DNA of 64,000 nt. Source: VXYL01 sp965116935 (GTDB lineage Bacteria; Pseudomonadota; Gammaproteobacteria; Pseudomonadales; Azotimanducaceae). Shown in pieces: positions 32,386 through 42,611 of the stretch. The notes under the pieces were generated by a model. It was given only the letters and a program-made list of their open reading frames with translations. It made no database searches and had not been told where the DNA came from. The position numbers were made by a program, and so were the translations under genes. Location of the stretch: assembly GCA_965116935.1 (NCBI GenBank), contig OZ220737.1:1364001-1428000 (forward strand). The letters are read 5' to 3'. How positions within the stretch are numbered: position 1 is the first letter of the stretch; the number at the start of each line of letters is the position of its first letter.

Positions 32386-33522
32386 TCAGCGCCCGACTTC
32401 CGCTGGCGAGAGGCGCAGGACGCGCCAGCCCGGCAATGCCACGCTGACAACGGCCAGCAGTACGGCGACGACGAGGCCGAAGGCGTAGAGCGACGGGCGT
32501 GGCGGGTAGATCACGGCGCCGTAATGTCCGAGCAGCTCGCCGGCATCGACCAGCGCTGCTGGAATCAGGGCTAACGCTGCGCCAGACAGACAGACCGCCA
32601 CAGCCTCGCCAGCGATGCCACATGCCAAGGCGCCGCCTCGGAAACCGAGGGATTTCATCATCGCGAACTCGCCGTAGCGGTCGCGCACGGACTGCGCCAT
32701 CACGCCACCGGTGCAGAACAGGATGGCAAAGAACGAAGCGCCGACGATGGCGTTCGCGGCAAGCCGCACTTGCCCCGGATGCCGTCCCGACATCCACGCG
32801 TCCCGAGTTGTGGCCGTCAGCGTCGGCGCCGACGAGTTGCGGAACCACTCGTCGATTGCCGCGCCGACAGCGTTCGCTCGACTCGCGTCGTGGACCCTGA
32901 CCACGAACGCCCCAACGCGCCCTGCCTCTCCTTCCGGTAGCGTCTGGTCGATGTGCGCGTAGTCGACGAACAGCCCCACCGACTCGTGCTGGGACATGAC
33001 CTTGTAGTCCCATGTGCCGACCATTTCGATCGACCATTCCTCGGGGCCGGGACCGATCGGCCGAAGATTCACCCTGTCGCCCTTTCGCCATCCGAAGCGC
33101 TCCGCGGACCGCGCGCCGACGATCGCCGCGCCGGGCGTGGCCAGAAACGCCTGGACGGTCTCGCTGTCCACTCGAACGTCGTAGGCGACCGGCAGGAAGC
33201 GTTCGAGGTCGACCGCAACAAGGAGCACCCCGCCCTTGAAGTCGCGGTAGCGGGAGTTGTGGTAGGCGAGGGATGCCACGTGAGCGACGCCGGGAACGTC
33301 CTCCAGCGCGTGCAAGCTGGCCACCGGGAGATCGCCCGGCCACCCCCTTCCGGTGACGTGGAGCAGGTCCGCCGGGATCGAGTCGATGCGATGCGCGATG
33401 CCGGAGTCAACGCCCCTGAGAAGCCAGAGCAGAACGAAGGCGACCGCTACGCTGCCCGTTGTGAGTGCCGCGCGCAACGGGTCTCGTGCAAGACCTGCCC
33501 AGACAAGCCAGAAGTAGCGCAT
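32386..33522 (-). CDS. MacB/FtsX-type ABC transporter permease 2
   Basis: 378 residues from ATG 33522 (MRYFWLVWAGLARDPLRAAL); the longer open frame upstream has no family similarity. Same architecture as its downstream partner: a TM segment (VAVAFVLLWLLRGVD), a periplasmic MacB-like domain (GGVLLVAVDLERFLPVAYDV, GAAIVGARSAERFGWRKGDR) and C-terminal TMs with DRYGEFAMMKSLGFRGGALA. Two separate permeases suggest a heteromeric exporter or lipoprotein-release type complex. Substrate unknown. Confidence 0.85.
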   Translation of the reverse strand: MRYFWLVWAGLARDPLRAALTTGSVAVAFVLLWLLRGVDSGIAHRIDSIPADLLHVTGRGWPGDLPVASLHALEDVPGVAHVASLAYHNSRYRDFKGGVLLVAVDLERFLPVAYDVRVDSETVQAFLATPGAAIVGARSAERFGWRKGDRVNLRPIGPGPEEWSIEMVGTWDYKVMSQHESVGLFVDYAHIDQTLPEGEAGRVGAFVVRVHDASRANAVGAAIDEWFRNSSAPTLTATTRDAWMSGRHPGQVRLAANAIVGASFFAILFCTGGVMAQSVRDRYGEFAMMKSLGFRGGALACGIAGEAVAVCLSGAALALIPAALVDAGELLGHYGAVIYPPRPSLYAFGLVVAVLLAVVSVALPGWRVLRLSPAEVGR

Positions 33523-33633
33523 GCAAAAAGTGTCGGGTGGGAGCCGGGGAAAGTCCAGTCCTGACGTGGCGACAGTGGCGGCACTTGCTGCCGACGGCAT
33601 CGTGCGCCTCTGCCGTGGCTTGCAGTGCGGCCC

Positions 33634-34323
33634 TCAGTAGCGCGACGGCTCGATGGCGTCTATCGAGTCGATGCCGCCAGCGGCGCGACCTTCAGCTCCC
33701 GTACCGTCATTCCACAAATCGAGCAGAGCCTCGCGCGTCAGCGGGTCCTCGTGTAGCGACTCGTGGTCGAACAGGCATGTGAGGGCGGTTTGATGCGTTC
33801 CCGCGCGCCGATTGCGGTTGCAGCTCACGCCCGTCGCGCCGCGGCCGTACTTCGCACGATAGCGGTCGGCGACGATTTCGAGATCGGCTACGTAGCGTTC
33901 CGGGACGATCTTCCAGATGCGCTTCGAGTAGCGCCGAATCCACGGCATTGTCTCGGGCGACGCCGCCACCGATAGCCAGCCGACGCCGCGCACGGGGTCG
34001 TACGGGATCCCGCCGAGACCATGCAGGTAGATGTATGCGAGCCGCGCCTGCGCGGTTTTGAACCCCCGCTTCGCGGCGGCCAGCAGGTGCGGGTACGCTT
34101 GCGCATAGTCGCGGCGGCGAAAGTGTTTCGTCCCCTGGCTTTGTGCTTGGTAGGTGTCCGTCATCTCGATCCGCGACGGCACGGGGAGCCGGTCGGCGCT
34201 GACGATCACCTCCTCGACGTCCCTAGGGTCGGCGCGGTCCGGCTCCGAGGCCACACTCAACGACACCACGGCCGCCAACACGCCGACCGCCATGCGAGCA
34301 GGCCAATGGGCTGTTAGCGCCAC
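33634..34323 (-). CDS. Exported Sel1-like repeat protein
   Basis: 229 residues. The hydrophobic N-terminus (PARMAVGVLAAVVSLSVAS) looks like a signal peptide. Then AYPHLLAAAKRGFKTAQARL and AYIYLHGLGGIPYDPVRGVG, one to two Sel1-type helix-turn-helix repeats. The C-terminal part, with Cys in GVSCNRNRRAGTHQTALTCL, is not assigned. Start GTG 34323 gives a better signal peptide than ATG 34293. Divergent from the Sel1-repeat lipoprotein, which has related repeats. Confidence 0.65.
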   Translation of the reverse strand: MALTAHWPARMAVGVLAAVVSLSVASEPDRADPRDVEEVIVSADRLPVPSRIEMTDTYQAQSQGTKHFRRRDYAQAYPHLLAAAKRGFKTAQARLAYIYLHGLGGIPYDPVRGVGWLSVAASPETMPWIRRYSKRIWKIVPERYVADLEIVADRYRAKYGRGATGVSCNRNRRAGTHQTALTCLFDHESLHEDPLTREALLDLWNDGTGAEGRAAGGIDSIDAIEPSRY

Positions 34324-34425
34324 AAGAACCGTCCCTTCACACTGTCGGCATTCGGTTGGCTTGCGCCGTCCGAATGCTACAGACTGATAGAATCATCCGG
34401 TTCGACCCTTCCCGTTCGGAGCTGC

Positions 34426-36138
34426 ATGGAACGCGTCCGATCAATTCTGCCAAGCGCGATTCTGGCCGTCGCCTTGTTTGCGGTGTCTGGCTGCATGTCC
34501 TTGGCGACAGTGCCGTATCCCGACATGGTGGGTGCCGTTGCCGAAGGCGCGGATTTCGATCCCGATGCACTGCGCGAAGCGTGGCTGGCCCAACCGAACG
34601 TGGAGGAGCAGCGGCCTCGGCTGGAAGAACTCGAAGCCGAGGCGCTGAACCTGCTTGCCGACGAGCCGCTGCGCCTGGGCGCCGTCGGTTCCGCCATCCT
34701 CGACATCTATTTCGGCAGCCTCGCCGGTCACCTTGCCATGGAGACGTTCTACCAGCGCGTCGAGGCGCCGGACGACGCGGCGAAGCACGAACGCTGGGGC
34801 AGCGCGGTGCAGGAGGCAATCGAATCCTCCGCTGTCGGGACGCCGTCCGATCCCTATCAAGTGATTTCTGCCATGGAGGCAAGGGCATTCCTGCTGGCCA
34901 GGGACGAGTCGCCCATCGGCTCGATGTATGTCAGCACCGACGACGACCCCTTCGTGCTGCAGATTCTCGCCCGCAAGGACGAACAGCCGCCCGCCTATCG
35001 CGCCTTCGATCTCGAGCGGTTCTATCGGCGCGTGCAGGCGGACACCAGCCGCCAAATGGAAGCGACCCGGGCAGGAGCGCGGCGGGGCACCCCGGCCGCA
35101 CGTCATGGCGAGGGCAACGTGAGCTTCGGCGTCGTCAATCTCTTCCTCGCCATGCAGCGGGGCGACTCCGCCGCACAGGTGTTCGTCGGCTACTCGCTCG
35201 CCCGCGAGGAGCGCTTCGAGGAAGCGGCAACGTGGCTCGTGCCGGCCTCCAAGGGCGGCAATCTCGTCGCCACCCTGATCCTGGCGCAGATGCACCGCTC
35301 CGAGGCATTCACAAGCAGCGGCGAGAGCCGCGACGCTTCGCTGGAGAAGGCCGAGGACCATTACCTGATGGCGGTCGCGGCCGGCTCCGACGAGGCGATG
35401 GCCGGGCTCGGCGCGCTCTACGTAGGCGGCTTCTACGGCGGCGGCATGGTGGACGAAGGCCTGGAACTGCTCGACAACGCGGCCGACAACGGCAACACCG
35501 AAGCGATGGTCTTCCTCGCCAACGCCTACGCCGCCGGCCAGCTTCTGGACCGCGACTACGACGCTTCGGAACGCTACTGGGTGCGTGCCGCCGACACGGG
35601 TGACGTGGTGGCAAAGCTGCAATACGCCCGCTTCCTGATGGCCGAGGACGTCGAGCGCGAGTTCACGGGCCAGGCATGGCGCTGGCTGCGCGAAGTGGCG
35701 CGGGAAGAAAACCCCCAGGCGATGCTGCTTATCGCCTCGCTCTACGCTCGCGGCGTGCATGTCTCGCGCAACTACCAGCGCGCTCGGCTCTGGTTCCGCA
35801 ACGCCGTGCGCATCGCCCCGCACGACCCCGACATCGTCAACGAGGTGGCTTGGACGCTGACGGTGAGCCACTTGGGCAAGCTGCGCGACGAACGCTATGC
35901 CCTTAGGATCATGGAGCGAGTCATGTCGAGCAGCGACGCCGCCCGCGAGTCGCCGGCCTTTCTCGACACATGGGCCGCCGCCCACGCCGCAAACGGCAAC
36001 TTCGACCGCGCCATCGACCTGCAGGAGCGAGCCCTCGAACAAGCGCGGCGGCGCGAGGAAACCACTGTGCTCGCCGTGTTGCAGCAGCACTTGGAGGCGT
36101 TCCGCGCCGGTGAAACCATCAGCGAAAACATCCCGTAA
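34426..36138 (+). CDS. Sel1/TPR-repeat lipoprotein
   Basis: 570 residues. Lipobox AVSGC with lipidated Cys23 after a hydrophobic signal (ILPSAILAVALFAVSG), so membrane-anchored, probably outer membrane. The central and C-terminal parts hold Sel1-like repeats: GDSAAQVFVGYSLAREERFE, AMAGLGALYVGGFYGGGMVD, GNTEAMVFLANAYAAGQLLD, NPQAMLLIASLYARGVHVSR, then TPR-like NGNFDRAIDLQERALEQARR. Such solenoids scaffold envelope complexes; the partner is unknown. Its last codons overlap the GTG start of mnmH, linking the two in one transcript. Confidence 0.8.
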   Translation: MERVRSILPSAILAVALFAVSGCMSLATVPYPDMVGAVAEGADFDPDALREAWLAQPNVEEQRPRLEELEAEALNLLADEPLRLGAVGSAILDIYFGSLAGHLAMETFYQRVEAPDDAAKHERWGSAVQEAIESSAVGTPSDPYQVISAMEARAFLLARDESPIGSMYVSTDDDPFVLQILARKDEQPPAYRAFDLERFYRRVQADTSRQMEATRAGARRGTPAARHGEGNVSFGVVNLFLAMQRGDSAAQVFVGYSLAREERFEEAATWLVPASKGGNLVATLILAQMHRSEAFTSSGESRDASLEKAEDHYLMAVAAGSDEAMAGLGALYVGGFYGGGMVDEGLELLDNAADNGNTEAMVFLANAYAAGQLLDRDYDASERYWVRAADTGDVVAKLQYARFLMAEDVEREFTGQAWRWLREVAREENPQAMLLIASLYARGVHVSRNYQRARLWFRNAVRIAPHDPDIVNEVAWTLTVSHLGKLRDERYALRIMERVMSSSDAARESPAFLDTWAAAHAANGNFDRAIDLQERALEQARRREETTVLAVLQQHLEAFRAGETISENIP

Positions 36139-37174
36139 CGCGGTCGCGACCGACCACGGCGCCCTGCTACGCTCCGGAGCCGGCTTCATTGACGTTAGAG
36201 CACCGGTCGAGTTTGCCAAGGGCGCACTCCCAGGCGCGATCAACCTACCTATCCTGAACGACCTCGAGCGTGCCGCCGTAGGCACGCGCTATCGCCAGCG
36301 CGACCAGCAAGCCGCAGTGGCCCTCGGCGAGGAACTGGTGAGCGGCGATGTCCGTGCCGCCCGCATCGAAGCATGGGGCGCCTTCGCGCGCAGCCATCCC
36401 CAGTGCACGCTCTACTGCGCCCGCGGCGGCTTGCGCTCGCGCATCGCCCAAGCGTGGCTGGCCGAGGCCGGCACCCTCGTGCCCCGGGTCGAAGGCGGCT
36501 TCAAGTCGCTGCGGCAGTTTTGCCTTCGCACCATCGACGAGACGGCCGCCTCGGTGAGGCTCATCGTCGTTGGTGGCCGTACGGGCTCCGGCAAGACCGC
36601 GGTGCTCGCCCAGGCACCGGCCAGCATCGACCTCGAACACCTTGCCAACCACCGCGGCTCCGCCTTCGGCGAGCGGCCTTCCCCTCAGCCGCCACCCATC
36701 GATTTCGAGAATGCCCTCGCGGTGGAACTGCTGCGGCTGTCCGCGCCGGGCACCACGGTGGCGCTTGAGGACGAGAGCCGCCAAATCGGTCGTCTCGCGG
36801 TTCCAGCGACGTTGTACCAAGCCATGCAGGCCGCACCCATCGTCGTTATCGAGGCAAGCCTAGAGGCCCGCGTGGAGAACATCCTCACCGAGTACGTCCT
36901 CGAAGCCCCGAATCCGCACGAACACCTGCCAGCATCCTTCGCCCGCATCCGCAAGCGCCTCGGCGGCGCTCGTCACCAGGAAATCGGCGAACTACTCACA
37001 GCCGCCCTAACCCAAGGCGACCCGGACCTTCACCGCCACTGGATCCGCCGCCTTCTGACCGATTACTACGACCCCATGTACGACTACCAGATCGCCGCCA
37101 AGGAGGACCGCATCGTCTTTCGCGGCGACGCCAACGCCGTCGCCGGCTACCTTGAGTCTTGTCGGACTTCGTGA
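36110..37174 (+). CDS. mnmH: tRNA 2-selenouridine synthase
   Basis: Converts wobble 2-thiouridine of certain tRNAs to 2-selenouridine via geranylation (SelU/YbbB). 354 residues from GTG 36110, chosen for length (E. coli 364) and the ggag site upstream. The N-terminal rhodanese domain starts at GFIDVRAPVEFAKGALPGAI and has the catalytic Cys in TLYCARGGLRSRIAQAW. The C-terminal P-loop domain has VVGGRTGSGKTAVLAQ and a second block HLANHRGSAFGERPSPQPPP. It needs SelD-made selenophosphate; selD is not in the window. Its stop overlaps the TonB-receptor start (GTGA). Confidence 0.92.
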   Translation: MKPSAKTSRNAVATDHGALLRSGAGFIDVRAPVEFAKGALPGAINLPILNDLERAAVGTRYRQRDQQAAVALGEELVSGDVRAARIEAWGAFARSHPQCTLYCARGGLRSRIAQAWLAEAGTLVPRVEGGFKSLRQFCLRTIDETAASVRLIVVGGRTGSGKTAVLAQAPASIDLEHLANHRGSAFGERPSPQPPPIDFENALAVELLRLSAPGTTVALEDESRQIGRLAVPATLYQAMQAAPIVVIEASLEARVENILTEYVLEAPNPHEHLPASFARIRKRLGGARHQEIGELLTAALTQGDPDLHRHWIRRLLTDYYDPMYDYQIAAKEDRIVFRGDANAVAGYLESCRTS

Positions 37175-39703
37175 CCGGCACCTACGCGTTGGCACCAGCG
37201 GTTCTTGTGGCGCTGACGCTGTTCGCCGGCCAGATGGCGCCGGCCTCAAACGGCGACGCTGCCAGCACAGCGCGCACCTACGAGGAAGTGGTGGTCACCG
37301 GTACCCGCACGCGAGAGCGCTCCATTGCGGAATCGATGTCGCCCATCGACGCGATTGCCGGCGCTCAAGTAGCCGAGCAGGGCGAGACTAATCTCGACAT
37401 GCTGCTGCGCAACGTCGTGCCGTCGCTGAACATCAGCTCGACCACCGGCGATGCGGCGGTGATCGTGCACCCTACGAATCTCCGGGGGCTGGCACCGGAC
37501 CACACGCTGGTGTTGGTCAATGGGCGGCGCCGGCATCGTGGCTCCGTGATTTATTGGTCGCGGATTGGAGTCTCGCACGGCGCACAAGGCCCGGACCTTG
37601 CGGCCATACCTGCCATCGCCTTGCGGCAGGTGGAAGTGCTGCGCGACGGCGCTTCAGCCCAGTACGGCTCCGACGCCATCGCCGGGGTGATGAACTTCCT
37701 GCTCAAGGAGGACCGCTCCGGCGGTTCCCTGCAAGTGCGCGCCGGCGGCTATGGCCAGGGCGACGGCGAATCCCAAACCGTCGCTGGCAACGTCGGCCGG
37801 CCGTGGGGCGAAGATGGCTTCGTAAACCTCAGCGTCGAATACGGCAAAGCCAAAGCCACCAACCGCAACATCCAGCGCGCGGACGCGCAGCTCTTGGTCA
37901 ACGCCGGCAACACCCACGTCGCCAATCCGGCACAGCGCTGGGGCAGACCGAAGCTCGACGACGACCTCAAGCTGTGGGCGAACTTCCGGCGCGCCATCGG
38001 CAGCGGCCAGAGCGGGTTCTACGGCCACGCCAACTACGCCGGCCGCGACGTCGGCAATCGCGGCTTCTTTTTTCGCAACCCAAACACCCGGGATGCGTGT
38101 TCAGCGGCGACGGTGGCGCAAGCTTGCTCATCGGCGACGCCTTGGACGCCACCGATGGCGTCGTCGATGGCAGCGGCAACTGCCCGGTCGTGACGGTAAC
38201 GAACGGACTGCCGGAACAAACCGCCTTAGCCCGCGTGCTTGCAGACCCGAACTGCTTCACCTTTCAAGAGAGGTTCCCCGGTGGCTTCCAACCCCTGTTC
38301 GGCGGCACGCGGGCGGACACAGGCCTCCTCGCCGGCGTGCGTGGGCAAACCGTCGCCGGCACGGCTTGGGACTTGAGCGTCAGCGTCGGCTCGAACGAGG
38401 CGGACTTCATCCTAGTGGATAGCGTGAATGCATCGCTGGGGCCCGCGACGCCCACCGAGTTCGATCCGGGGCTGTACCTGCAACGCGAGATGAGCGCCAA
38501 CCTGGACCTCGCCCGCAGCATCGGCGAGCGCCTGCATCTTGCCGGCGGCTTGGAATGGCGCGACGAGAGCTTCGAGATCGGTCTCGGCGAGCCGGACTCC
38601 TGGCGCATTGGCCCCTACGCGGCGCAGGGGTTCAGTTCGGGTTCGAACGGTTCCCCGGCTTCAGCCCAATAGCCGGCGGTGAATGGAACCGCGCCAACGC
38701 CGCCGCCTATGGCGAGGTGGAATACGGGCCAAGCGATCATTCCTGGACGCTCGGCGGAGCGCTCCGCCTCGAGCGCTACGACGATTTCGGCACGACGTTG
38801 AACGGCAAGCTCGCCGGACGCAGGGAAGTCGCTGCCGGGCTCGCCGTCCGCGGCAGCGCCAGCACGGGGTTCCGAGCGCCGACGCCCGGCCAGCAGAACG
38901 CCTTCAACGTCTCGACGCAGTGGGATCCGAACCTGCTCGAGCTCGTCAACAACGGCACCATCCCCTCCACTTCGAGGGTGGCGGCCTTGCGCGGCGGCGA
39001 GGCGCTCGACGCCGAGAAGTCGCGCAACCTAGCCGCTGGCGTGGTGCTGGAGCGGGACTCGCTGCTGATCGCCGTGGACATCTTTCGCATTGACCTCAGG
39101 GATCGCCTGGGTGTGACGGGCCTGTTCGCCTTGGCGCCGGACGAGGTGGACGCGCTCCTCGCCGAGGGCATCACCAGCGCCGCCAACCTCGCCAACTTCC
39201 GCTTCTTCGCCAACGACTTCGAGACTCGCACGCAAGGCATGGACGTGGTGGCGTCGTGGCGCCCGCTGGCCTTGGGCGGGCGCACGTCAGTGGACCTTGC
39301 GCTGAACCTAACCCGCACCAAGGTCATGGACTACAACCCCGCCACCCTCGACGCTCGTCGAATCCGGGAATTGCGCGACGCCTTGCCGGGACGGCGCTGG
39401 AACGCCAGCGTTCGCCACCGAATGGGCCGGATGAGCCTCCTCGCCCGTCTTCGCTTTTTTGACGGCTGGTGGGACCCAAGGGACGATTGGGCCTACGGCA
39501 ACGTCCACCTCTTGGACCTCGAGGCAGTCCTGCAAGCCGGCGCCCGAATCCGCCTCGCCCTCGGTGCCCGCAATGCCTTGGACACCGAAGCTGACCGCAA
39601 CCCCAACCCGAGACGCATCGGCAACCTCTACAGCACGCGAGCACCCTTCGACGTAAACGGCAGGTTCCTGTACGCACGCATGGAGTACCGCTTGGGCGGT
39701 TGA
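37171..39703 (+). pseudogene. TonB-dependent receptor split by two frameshifts
   Basis: Outer-membrane gated beta-barrel for uptake of a scarce nutrient. GTG 37171 overlaps the mnmH stop; the N-terminal hydrophobic stretch and TonB-box-like EEVVVTGTRTRER are visible. The plug has LRGLAPDHTLVLVNGRRRHR and VEVLRDGASAQYGSDAIAGV. The frame changes near 38090 in a cccggg tract (NPNTRD continues as GCVFSGDGGASLLIGDAL) and again near 38635 in a gggg tract (YAAQG continues as VQFGFERFPGFSPIAGGEWN). The barrel then continues to a C-terminal aromatic-type end, RFLYARMEYRLGG. Repair of both sites would give about 844 residues, normal for the family. Both breaks are in G runs, so assembly error is a real alternative to decay. 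Confidence 0.85.
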
Positions 39704-39804
39704 TCGAACGCCGGCCACCCATCGAGCCCCATCCAACGCCCTTCCGGCACAGCGTCACGTTTTGCCGTATGGTGTCGCGCTCGCTTTGCGGGGAGGAGGT
39801 CCGC

Positions 39805-40719
39805 ATGTTCGGTTCGCAGCTTGTCAATGAACAGGCGACATGGGAAGAGATCACGGCGGTGCTGGAGGTGATGGAGTCGGGGCGCTGGACGAGCGTATTC
39901 GCCTACGACCACTTCATCCCGCCCTGGCATCGCACGGATGAGATCAAGGAGCACGAGTTCCTGAACACGCTGGAAGGCTGGTCGCTCTTGGCATCCGTCG
40001 CCGCGGTCACGAACAAGCTCAAGCTCGGCATCCTCGTCTCCGGCAACACCTACCGCAACCCGGCGTTGATGGCGAAGATGGCCGCCACCATCGATGTGGT
40101 GTCGCACGGTCGCGTCATGCTCGGCATCGGCGCCGGCTGGAACGTGCGCGAGCACGAGGCGTATGGCTGGGAGTTCCCGTCCATGCGCGAGCGCTCGGAT
40201 CGGCTCGAAGAAGCCTGCGCCCTCATCCGCGCCCTCTTCCACTCCGGCGAAAAGGAACGGGTGGACTACGATGGCAAGTACTACAAGCTGAAGCAAGCCG
40301 CGTTCGCGCCCAAGGGCGGCGGCGACGCGCCCATCCCGATCATGGTGGGCGGCACCGGCGAGCGCCGCACCCTCAAGACCCTCGCCATGTACGGCGACAT
40401 CATGAACGTGATCGCGAGCCCCGACCGAGTGCGGCACCTAAACGGTGTGCTCGAACGCCACTGCGAAGCCGTGGGCCGCGACCCAGCCGAGATCTCTCGC
40501 ACCTTGCACGTGCCCATTCGCCTGGTCCGCGACGAGAAGAAGGCCAAGGAGCAGCGCGGCGACAACGACTGGGCCATGATCGGCCCGCCCCAATACGTGA
40601 TCGACCGCATCGCCGACTTTGCCAAGGAAGGCATCACGGAGTTCACGCCGCAAATCCGCCCGCAAAAGCCCGAGGTGTATCAGGAGCTTGACGAAGAGGT
40701 GTTCTCGGCCTTCGATTGA
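39805..40719 (+). CDS. LLM-class (luciferase-like) oxidoreductase, F420-dependent type
   Basis: 304 residues from ATG 39805, which has ggaggagg 4-5 bases upstream; an open extension of 35 codons lacks similarity. TIM-barrel luciferase-like family: TSVFAYDHFIPPWHRTDEIK, LGILVSGNTYRNPALMAKMA, DVVSHGRVMLGIGAGWNVRE, PIPIMVGGTGERRTLKTLAM and IGPPQYVIDRIADFAKEGIT. Members use F420 or FMN; which one applies here cannot be decided. A broken copy of its 3' third lies at 42.6 kb, on the far side of an inserted toxin-antitoxin segment. Confidence 0.88.
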   Translation: MFGSQLVNEQATWEEITAVLEVMESGRWTSVFAYDHFIPPWHRTDEIKEHEFLNTLEGWSLLASVAAVTNKLKLGILVSGNTYRNPALMAKMAATIDVVSHGRVMLGIGAGWNVREHEAYGWEFPSMRERSDRLEEACALIRALFHSGEKERVDYDGKYYKLKQAAFAPKGGGDAPIPIMVGGTGERRTLKTLAMYGDIMNVIASPDRVRHLNGVLERHCEAVGRDPAEISRTLHVPIRLVRDEKKAKEQRGDNDWAMIGPPQYVIDRIADFAKEGITEFTPQIRPQKPEVYQELDEEVFSAFD

Positions 40720-40811
40720 GAGTCCGCCAACGAGAGTGCCTTGGCAGCGGCGTGGTATGGTCGGTTTTAGCCCAACGCACCCCACTAGAGCCGCGCTGCT
40801 AGAGACGAAAC

Positions 40812-41411
40812 ATGCAGCAACATCGCATCACCGAATCAGGGACGTTCAAGTGGCCGTGGCACACACCGCATGGCTTGGCGATCATCTCGGGCGCCGCCGG
40901 CGGTGGCGGTGGCGGTGGCGGCGCGGTTTGCATTGAAGGGCTCAATATCTTTGGGGCGGCCGGGGGCGAGGGAGGCGATGGCGGCGACGCCACGACACTG
41001 GTTGTCGGAGGGCGCCTTTTCGTTGCGGCGGGAGGCAACGGCGGATATGGAGGTGATAGCGGCAGCATCATCGATGGCAAACCACAGGTGGCAGGCGATG
41101 GTCCAGGGTGCCATTTCGGACCCGGTGGCAACGGTGGCTCGGGAACGGACGTGGCCCGTGCAGAGGACAGGATCGTTTCGGATGGCGGCGGCGGCGGCAA
41201 GGGCTATCCCGGCGAAACCAAGGTCGTTGAGTTTTCCGACATCTCTTACGGGGACGAAATAGTCGTCGAGATCGGCAACGGCGGCAACGGCGGACGTGCT
41301 GGACAGGGATTCGAGTCCGGCGACGATGGCGACGTTGGGCAGAGTGGTTGGGTGTTGCTCGTGCCGATTTACGGGCCGGAAACCCGGAGCGAAGAAGATG
41401 ACTCAGCTTGA
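40812..41411 (+). CDS. Glycine-rich protein
   Basis: 199 residues, with roughly a third of them Gly. Opens with ESGTFKWPWHTPHGLAIISG and then GAAGGGGGGGGA, a layout like the glycine-rich domain seen in phage and surface proteins. Further GGEGGDGGDA, GGNGGYGGDSG and GGNGGRAGQG blocks alternate with short hydrophobic strands, ending SGWVLLVPIYGPETRSEEDD. No signal peptide. Its last 14 bases overlap the start of the antitoxin gene, so it belongs to the same transcript. Role unknown. Confidence 0.65.
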   Translation: MQQHRITESGTFKWPWHTPHGLAIISGAAGGGGGGGGAVCIEGLNIFGAAGGEGGDGGDATTLVVGGRLFVAAGGNGGYGGDSGSIIDGKPQVAGDGPGCHFGPGGNGGSGTDVARAEDRIVSDGGGGGKGYPGETKVVEFSDISYGDEIVVEIGNGGNGGRAGQGFESGDDGDVGQSGWVLLVPIYGPETRSEEDDSA

Positions 41412-41961
41412 TGTGTATCGGGGGAGTGTGGGTACAACGGGGGCCGAGTGGGGGCGCACCTTGTCCATGCCCTATGCGTATCCACCTTCGATCGCACCCT
41501 CACCTCACCTTAACCAAATCCAACTTCTGGACCGCCTAGGCATCCATTGCGCGGACTTCCCACAGTCGGAACCACCGAGTCTCCCGAGTATTGCGCCAAG
41601 GGCAGGTCATAGGATCACCGGCCCAGTCCAGTTCGTCATCCGGCTGCTGCTGTGGTGGAACCTTGACCGCGACGCCGCGGTCCCCTTGCTCGGGTTCCAC
41701 GAGGGAGACGCCGCCGACGTGAACGAAATACTGCGTGGTTCGCGCCCCCTATGCGGAGACGACGTGAGAGACCGAATCGCTCATCTTTTTCGGATCCGTT
41801 CCATTCTCTCGGGCCTTTTCCGCGATCTTGATGTCGAAAACCAGTGGCTGCGAGAGGATCACGAGTTGCTCGACGGTCACAGTCCGCTCTCACTGATGCT
41901 GGGCTCGACTAAAGACCTCTTGCTCGCGAAGGAATACACCGAGACCTTTGCTGGGCTTTAG
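41398..41961 (+). CDS. Xre/MbcA/ParS-type antitoxin
   Basis: 187 residues from ATG 41398. The C-terminal 70 residues fit the DUF2384 antitoxin domain (VRDRIAHLFRIRSILSGLFR, WLREDHELLDGHSPLSLMLG). The N-terminal part is longer than usual and not recognised as a standard helix-turn-helix, though LLLWWNLDRDAAVPLLGFHE may be part of one. It overlaps the Gly-rich gene and is followed after 3 bp by a RES-domain toxin, the standard order for RES-Xre modules. The family antitoxin wraps the toxin active site and represses the operon. Confidence 0.75.
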   Translation: MTQLDVYRGSVGTTGAEWGRTLSMPYAYPPSIAPSPHLNQIQLLDRLGIHCADFPQSEPPSLPSIAPRAGHRITGPVQFVIRLLLWWNLDRDAAVPLLGFHEGDAADVNEILRGSRPLCGDDVRDRIAHLFRIRSILSGLFRDLDVENQWLREDHELLDGHSPLSLMLGSTKDLLLAKEYTETFAGL

Positions 41962-41964
41962 GCG

Positions 41965-42573
41965 GTGCTTTCCGATGTGAATAGCCGCCCGGGCCGACGG
42001 CGCGTGTACCGACTGGCAGCCTTTGACGACCGGTTGCTGGACGAACTGGAACTAGACATGCTTGGCATCGCGGAGCTAGAGCAATTTCTTGCCTCGGTTC
42101 CCGATCGCTTTGCGGAATACTGCGACGGCCCCTTCCGTCCAAAGCCGGTGCTCAAGCGGCAGACTCGTTTCTCCGACGGTTCCTTCTCGGTCTTCTACAG
42201 TTCCCTCCGTGGTGAAACAGCCGAGGCCGAGGTCCGTCATTGGCTACCGCATCGCTTTGGCAAAATCCGCATGCCTCGAACGGTGTATTACGAGAGATTC
42301 TCGTGCGAGTTCATCGGTACCGAAATCGACCTTCGGGGGAAGGAGTCGGAATGGCCCGAACTGGTGGAGGACGACTACACCTTCTGTAACCGAATCGGCG
42401 CAGAGGCACGACGACTGAGACTAGACGGACTGCTGACGCCTTCCGCCCGTCACCCCGGTGCCAACCAACCCGTTTTCCAGCGGAATGCACTTAGTGATCC
42501 ACGACCAGATGGACTCGTTGCAATGACGTACGATCCGGCAACCGAGTCGGTGGCTTCAAAACGCCTGCCGTGA
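41965..42573 (+). CDS. RES-domain toxin
   Basis: 202 residues from GTG 41965, 3 bp after the antitoxin stop. RES fold motifs: RRRVYRLAAF with the N-terminal Arg, TRFSDGSFSVFYSSLRGETA with Tyr and Glu, and LRLDGLLTPSARHPGANQPV with the C-terminal Ser. RES toxins degrade NAD+ or ADP-ribosylate targets, giving growth arrest. Forms a type II toxin-antitoxin module with the upstream gene. The module sits between an intact luciferase-like gene and a broken copy of its end, which suggests insertion. Confidence 0.82.
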   Translation: MLSDVNSRPGRRRVYRLAAFDDRLLDELELDMLGIAELEQFLASVPDRFAEYCDGPFRPKPVLKRQTRFSDGSFSVFYSSLRGETAEAEVRHWLPHRFGKIRMPRTVYYERFSCEFIGTEIDLRGKESEWPELVEDDYTFCNRIGAEARRLRLDGLLTPSARHPGANQPVFQRNALSDPRPDGLVAMTYDPATESVASKRLP

Positions 42574-42611
42574 ACTGGCGACACGAGGCTCCCTCGACCG
42601 ATGGTGCAGCC

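Noticed and set aside
34441..36285. 614-residue minus-strand open frame opposite the Sel1 lipoprotein
   Set aside because: The plus strand has a lipobox, Sel1 repeats and coupling to mnmH; the opposite frame has none of these.
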